A stretch of DNA of 10,014 nucleotides from Pusillimonas sp. UBA6240 (GTDB taxonomy: Bacteria > Pseudomonadota > Gammaproteobacteria > Burkholderiales > Burkholderiaceae_B), in assembly GCA_002441445.1 (NCBI GenBank), contig DJWC01000048.1, positions 15,318 through 25,331 on the forward strand, in the 5' to 3' direction. The translations under genes were made by a program, and so were the position numbers. The first letter of the stretch is position 1. Every line of letters starts with the position of its first letter. The notes beneath the pieces are model-generated. The model did not search any database and was not told the DNA's origin. It saw only the letters and a program-made list of their open reading frames with translations. Shown here in pieces: positions 6,280 to 10,014 of this stretch.

Positions 6280-6307
6280 TATCGCCATGAGCCTATCGCC
6301 ATGAGCC
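6280..6307. repeat. 14-bp perfect tandem duplication upstream of tatD
   Basis: TATCGCCATGAGCC is present at 6280-6293 and again immediately at 6294-6307. It lies in the 90-bp gap between lolD and tatD, 14 bp before the tatD start codon and just 5' of its ribosome-binding site. On the minus strand each unit contains ATGGCGATA, and the first opens a seven-codon frame ending in TAA just upstream of the tatD site. This is most simply a recent slippage duplication. Confidence 0.9.
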
Positions 6308-6355
6308 CCGCCGGCGTGCCGAAGCGCGACCTGCATGCCGCGGGGACGGCGATCT

Positions 6356-7072
6356 TCAGCCCGCCGGCAGCGGCGGCGCATCCGGATCGGCCAGCCTGCC
6401 CTTGTCCATGGAAAGCTGGCGATGGGCCAGCGCCGCCAACGCCGGATCATGGGTGACGATAGCAAACGCCGTGCCAAATTCCCGGTTGACCCTCAGCAAA
6501 AGGTCGAACATGCTTTCGGCCGTATAACGGTCCAGGTTTCCGGTGGGCTCGTCCGCCAGTACGCAACTGGGGCGCGTCACCAGGGCTCGCGCCAGAGCCA
6601 CCCTTTGCCTCTCCCCGCCCGATAGCTGGCCCGGGTAATGGTCGACGCGCTCGGCCAGGCCCACTTGTTCGAGGGTGGCCAAGGCCTGCTCGCGCGCCTG
6701 CCGGCGCGCCTGGCGCCGCACGATCAGCGGCATGGCGACATTGTCCAGGGCGGAAAATTCGGGCAGCAAATGATGGAACTGATACACAAAGCCCAGACTG
6801 CGATTGCGCAGCTGGCTGCGCTGCGCTTCGGACAGGCCCGACGCCGGCCGGCCATCGATGAAGACGGCGCCCGAATCCGGCACATCGAGCAGGCCCAGGG
6901 TATGCAGCAGCGTGCTCTTGCCGGAGCCGGACGCGCCGACGATGGCCACCATCTCGCCCCTATCGACATGCAGGCTGACATCGCGCAGGACTTCGATCTT
7001 GCGGCCGCCCTCCTGATAGGTCTTGACCAGATTGCGGGCGCTCAGCGCTTGCTGTTTGAGTTGATCAGTCAT
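6356..7072 (-). CDS. lolD: Lipoprotein-releasing ABC transporter ATPase LolD
   Basis: LolD is the cytoplasmic ATPase of the Lol complex, which extracts outer-membrane lipoproteins from the inner membrane and hands them to LolA. The 238-residue protein has the full ABC set: Walker A GASGSGKST (46-54), Q-loop Gln98 within YQFHHLLPEF (97-106), which is typical of LolD, signature LSGGE (150-154), Walker B VLADEP (171-176) and the H-loop His208. FtsE and MacB are the nearest alternative families, but the FHHLLPEF segment and the neighbouring permease favour LolD. The ATG at 7072 overlaps the lolC stop by eight bases (ATGACTGA), indicating coupled translation. A Pro/Ala-rich tail ends the protein. 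Confidence 0.96.
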   Translation of the reverse strand: MTDQLKQQALSARNLVKTYQEGGRKIEVLRDVSLHVDRGEMVAIVGASGSGKSTLLHTLGLLDVPDSGAVFIDGRPASGLSEAQRSQLRNRSLGFVYQFHHLLPEFSALDNVAMPLIVRRQARRQAREQALATLEQVGLAERVDHYPGQLSGGERQRVALARALVTRPSCVLADEPTGNLDRYTAESMFDLLLRVNREFGTAFAIVTHDPALAALAHRQLSMDKGRLADPDAPPLPAG

Positions 7073-8336
7073 GGCGCAGCACCTGGGCCGGTTGCAGGCT
7101 GGACGCGCGCCAGCTCGGGTAAAGAGTCGCCAGCAGCGACAACACCAGCGACGTGGCGGCGACCACGGCGATATCCGTGATTTGCGGATTGGAAGGCAGT
7201 TCGCTGATGAAGTAAATCTGCTGCGGCAGGAATTGCACCCCCAGCAGGCGCTCGATAAAGGGCACGATGATGTCGATGTTGTAGGCGACCACGGCGCCCA
7301 GGCCGACGCCCAGCAAGGTGCCGACCACGCCTATCAGCGAACCCTGGACGAGGAAGATGCGCGCGATCTCGCGCGGGGTGGCGCCCAGCGTGCGCAAGAT
7401 GGCGATGTCGGAGCGCTTGTCCTTCACCGCCATCACCAGCGAAGACAGCAGGTTGAAGGCGGCCACGGCCACGATCAGGGCCAGGATCAGGAACATCATG
7501 CGCTTCTCGGTTTGCACCGCGGCGAACCAGGTGCGGTTGTTCTGCGTCCAGTCCTGGGCGCGCACGAAAGGCGGCAGTACCGAACCCAGCTCCATGGCGA
7601 CCAGCGGAGCCCGCTGCATGTCGGCGATGCGCAAGCGCACGCCGCCGGCGCCGCTATCGCGGAACACCTTGGCGCCGTCTTCGTAATTGATGAAAGCCAG
7701 CGAAGCGTCGTACTCGTAATAGCCGGACGAATATATGCCCGCCACGGTGAACTGCCGCATGCGCGGCGCAAAGCCCGCCGGCGATATCGACCCCTGGGGG
7801 GCCAGCACCAATACCGTGTCGCCCGTCACCACCCCCAGCGCACTGGCCAGCTGATTGCCCAGGACGATGGCGTAGCTGCCCGGCGCCAGCGCATCGAGCT
7901 TGCCCGCAATCATCTGGCCCGCCACATCGGACACCGCGGCTTCCAGCTGCGGATCGATGCCGCGTATCTGCACGCCGTTCAGCACCTCGCCGCGCACGAT
8001 CATGGCCTGGGCGGCGACAAAGGGCGCAGCCCCCTTGACCTCGGGATTGCGCTCGGCCATGCCGGCGATTTCCCGCCATTGGCCGAGCACCTGCTCGGGC
8101 GCCATGCGGGGCGCATAAAGCTCGATATGCGGCAGCACCGACAGCATGCGGTCGCGCACCTGGGTCTGGAAACCATTCATCACCGACAGGACGATGATCA
8201 GCGCCGCCACGCCCAGGGCGATGCCCGCCATGGAGCTGGCCGCGATGAAGGACACAAAGCGGTCGCCCCCGCCGCCCTTGCGCCGGGAACGCGCCAGACC
8301 CGCATAGCGGGCCCCTATCCATAATTCATAAGACAT
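7065..8336 (-). CDS. lolC: Lipoprotein-releasing ABC transporter permease, LolC/LolE family
   Basis: This is the membrane subunit of the Lol system. With the ATG at 8336 the protein has 423 residues: one N-terminal membrane helix (~27-55), a large periplasmic MacB-like domain (~56-280), and three C-terminal helices (~281-303, 328-352, 388-406). DKRSDIAILRTLGA (306-319), the segment that contacts the ATPase, and YPSWRAS (406-412) are FtsX/LolC family marks. A GTG at 8348 would add four residues (MVFK), but MSYELWIGARYA matches how family members begin, and GGTGG lies eight bases before the ATG. Only one such permease is present beside lolD, so the complex may be a homodimer (LolF-like), unless a lolE lies elsewhere in the genome. 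It is first in its transcription unit and divergent from the next gene. Confidence 0.93.
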   Translation of the reverse strand: MSYELWIGARYAGLARSRRKGGGGDRFVSFIAASSMAGIALGVAALIIVLSVMNGFQTQVRDRMLSVLPHIELYAPRMAPEQVLGQWREIAGMAERNPEVKGAAPFVAAQAMIVRGEVLNGVQIRGIDPQLEAAVSDVAGQMIAGKLDALAPGSYAIVLGNQLASALGVVTGDTVLVLAPQGSISPAGFAPRMRQFTVAGIYSSGYYEYDASLAFINYEDGAKVFRDSGAGGVRLRIADMQRAPLVAMELGSVLPPFVRAQDWTQNNRTWFAAVQTEKRMMFLILALIVAVAAFNLLSSLVMAVKDKRSDIAILRTLGATPREIARIFLVQGSLIGVVGTLLGVGLGAVVAYNIDIIVPFIERLLGVQFLPQQIYFISELPSNPQITDIAVVAATSLVLSLLATLYPSWRASSLQPAQVLRHD

Positions 8337-8364
8337 CTTGAAAACCACCGTTTTCCATTAACAC

Positions 8365-8370
8365 TACAAT
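8365..8370 (+). promoter_or_regulatory. -10 element (TACAAT) for the divergent plus-strand genes
   Basis: TACAAT matches the sigma-70 -10 consensus at five of six positions. Counting the usual six to seven bases downstream puts the start of transcription at about 8377, the A of the following ATG. TTGAAA (8338-8343) resembles a -35 but is 21 bp away, too far for normal spacing, so the -35 is unassigned. The 40-bp gap must also hold the lolC promoter, so the two probably overlap. Confidence 0.45.
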
Positions 8371-8376
8371 CCTGGA

Positions 8377-9315
8377 ATGCGCATCGTACTACCTGGCGCT
8401 TTGCCTGACCCGGGCCAAGCGCGCGAACTGACTTCTTATCTGCAAAAAACCGCCCCCACCCTGCTGGGCTGGATGGAACGCGCGCGCGCCCGTTCCATCG
8501 CCGCCGACCCGGCCGTAACGGGCTGCACGCCTTATGAACAGTGGCAGCTTGCTGCCTGCGGCTTCCGCCCCGAAGCGGGCCAGAAGCTTGCGGCCGGCCT
8601 CGGGCCCCTGTGGGCGCAGCAAAACACCCCGCCCGACCAGCCCGTGTGGCTGCTCGAACTGGTGCACGTGGCGCCATCGCGCGACGGCGCCGCGCTGCTG
8701 CCGGCGCGCGAACTGGCCATTACGCCAGAGCAGAGTGTAGCCTTGTTCGAGTCGGTGCAAACGCTGTTCTCGGAAGCCGGCTTCATGCTGCATGCCGACG
8801 GCGCTGAGCATTGGCGGCTCGATCTTCCGCCGGAGTTTGCGCCGGACTCGGCCAGCCCCGCCCTGGTCGCCATGACGTCCGTCAACGATTGGTGGCCGCA
8901 AGACATGGCGGGCCGGCCCTGGCGCCGGCTGGTGAACGAAGTGCAGATGCTGTGGTTCGATCATCCCGTCAACCAGGACCGCTATCGGCAAAGCCTGATG
9001 CCGGTCAACAGCTTGTGGCTGTTCGGCGGCGCCCGCGCGGGGCAGTTGCCCGGACGCCTGCCCTTGGCCGGCACGCAAGTGCACGAGGGCCTGCTCGCGC
9101 CCGCCATCCGGCAGGATTGGGCGGCCTGGCTGGCTGTGCTGGGCGAACTGGAAAGCCGTATATTCCGCCCCATGGCGCAGGGCGCGCAGCCCGAATTGGT
9201 GCTGACCGGCCGGGAGCGCATCGTGGAACTGCGCCCGTCCGCGCTGGGCAACTGGACACGCTGGCTGCCCGGCAGCCGCAACACATGGAGAAACTGGTGG
9301 TCACCCCAAAGCTGA
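8377..9315 (+). CDS. RpfE / phosphoglycerate-mutase-like conserved protein
   Basis: This 312-residue soluble protein resembles the family annotated as regulatory protein RpfE or as cofactor-independent phosphoglycerate mutase-like, which is commonly found beside recJ. I base this on NEVQMLWFDHPVNQ (187-200) and PVNSLWLFGG (209-218), the hallmark of that family; no catalytic metal-binding set of a true phosphoglycerate mutase is evident, so enzymatic activity is doubtful and the function is unknown. No signal peptide or membrane helix is seen. The ATG at 8377 has only a weak GGA directly before it and may lie at the transcription start (see the TACAAT element). Its 3' end overlaps the start of recJ by 19-31 bases in another frame, so the two genes form an operon. 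Confidence 0.8.
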   Translation: MRIVLPGALPDPGQARELTSYLQKTAPTLLGWMERARARSIAADPAVTGCTPYEQWQLAACGFRPEAGQKLAAGLGPLWAQQNTPPDQPVWLLELVHVAPSRDGAALLPARELAITPEQSVALFESVQTLFSEAGFMLHADGAEHWRLDLPPEFAPDSASPALVAMTSVNDWWPQDMAGRPWRRLVNEVQMLWFDHPVNQDRYRQSLMPVNSLWLFGGARAGQLPGRLPLAGTQVHEGLLAPAIRQDWAAWLAVLGELESRIFRPMAQGAQPELVLTGRERIVELRPSALGNWTRWLPGSRNTWRNWWSPQS

Positions 9316-10014
9316 GCATACGTCCCGCAAATCACCAGGCCGCAAGAGCCCTGGAGGCGGCCGGCATACATCCGCTGCTATCGCGCCTGTGGGCCGCCAG
9401 GGGGGTGTGCCATCCCACCGAAACGCAACTGATCTGGGCGGCCATGATCCCGCCGGCCCACCTGACCCAGGCGCAGCAGGCGGCCGCCGTGCTCGCCGAT
9501 GCCATACAGGCGGGCAAGCGGCTGCTGATCGTGGCCGACTACGATTGCGACGGCGCCACGGCCTGCGCCGTGGGCATGCGCGCGCTGCGGGCCATGGGCG
9601 CCTGCGTCGACTTCCTGGTTCCCAATCGTTTCGAAACGGGCTATGGCCTGTCGCCCGCGGTGGTCGAGCTGGCCTTGCGCCATCCCGCGGGCAAGCCCGA
9701 TCTGCTGGTCACGGTGGACAATGGCATTGCCAGCGTGGACGGCGTGGAAGCCGCGAAGCGGGCCGGCATGGACGTGGTCATCACCGACCACCACCTGCCG
9801 GGCGACACGCTGCCGCGGGCGCTGGCCATCGTCAATCCGAACCAGCCGGGCTGCGGCTTTCCTTCGAAGAACCTGGCGGGTGTGGGCGTCATCTTCTACC
9901 TGATGCTGGCGCTGCGGGCCGAGCTGCGCATGCGCGGCGTCTACGCGCGCGACGGCGGGCCGCGGCTCGATCACTTGGCGGACCTGGTGGCGCTGGGCAC
10001 CGTCGCCGACGTGG
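9297..10014 (+). CDS. recJ: Single-stranded-DNA-specific exonuclease RecJ (partial, C-terminus beyond window)
   Basis: RecJ is the 5'-3' single-strand DNA exonuclease of the RecF recombination pathway, mismatch repair and base excision repair. The visible 239 residues of a usual ~560 contain the DHH phosphoesterase motifs in order: DYDCDGA (81-87), VTVDNGI (138-144), TDHH (163-166) and ALGTVAD (232-238). I chose the GTG at 9297 because GGAG ends six bases before it and because the protein then begins a few residues before the LSIRPA segment, as homologues do. An in-frame ATG at 9285 adds four residues (MEKL) but has no ribosome-binding site; it remains possible. Either start lies inside the end of the preceding gene, so translation is coupled. 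Confidence 0.94.
   Translation, partial: MVTPKLSIRPANHQAARALEAAGIHPLLSRLWAARGVCHPTETQLIWAAMIPPAHLTQAQQAAAVLADAIQAGKRLLIVADYDCDGATACAVGMRALRAMGACVDFLVPNRFETGYGLSPAVVELALRHPAGKPDLLVTVDNGIASVDGVEAAKRAGMDVVITDHHLPGDTLPRALAIVNPNQPGCGFPSKNLAGVGVIFYLMLALRAELRMRGVYARDGGPRLDHLADLVALGTVADV

Noticed and set aside
7071..8324. Plus-strand frame of 417 codons opposite lolC
   Set aside because: His/Gln/Arg-rich antisense shadow of a clearly recognised LolC-family gene.

Overview
The window is GC-rich chromosomal DNA. The protein families and gene order suggest a betaproteobacterium of the Burkholderiales, most like Alcaligenaceae (the Bordetella/Achromobacter/Pusillimonas group). That placement is an inference from recognised families, not from a database match.

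Layout. Positions 1-1896 (minus strand) hold the start of a branched-chain 2-oxoacid dehydrogenase operon: a complete E1-alpha gene (bkdA1-like), then E1-beta (bkdA2-like), which runs off the left edge. Positions 1897-2769 form an 873-bp region with no convincing protein gene. Positions 2770-8336 (minus strand) carry, in order of transcription, lolC/lolE-like permease, lolD ATPase, tatD nuclease and comEC/rec2. A 40-bp divergent promoter gap (8337-8376) separates these from a plus-strand pair: an RpfE/phosphoglycerate-mutase-like protein and recJ, which runs off the right edge.

How the genes work together. LolC and LolD form the inner-membrane machine that extracts outer-membrane lipoproteins. 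ComEC (DNA uptake channel), TatD (3'-5' DNase) and RecJ (5'-3' ssDNA exonuclease) all handle DNA, but the arrangement looks like ordinary chromosomal gene order. BkdA1/BkdA2 are the decarboxylase component of valine, leucine and isoleucine breakdown.

Main discovery. The 873-bp gap contains two elements of 225 and 221 nt (2142-2366, read on minus; 2437-2657, read on plus). They diverge from a 70-bp spacer and fold into the same three-way-junction architecture: a 27-pair closing stem, a 14-nt joining strand, a 24-pair second stem, a conserved internal loop, two further helices with an apical hairpin, and a side hairpin. The joining and loop sequences are strongly conserved between the copies, whereas the stems differ at about half their positions yet remain paired. 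Conserved loops on covarying stems are the signature of a structured RNA, or of a DNA element selected for its fold. I do not recognise the family; it may be undescribed.
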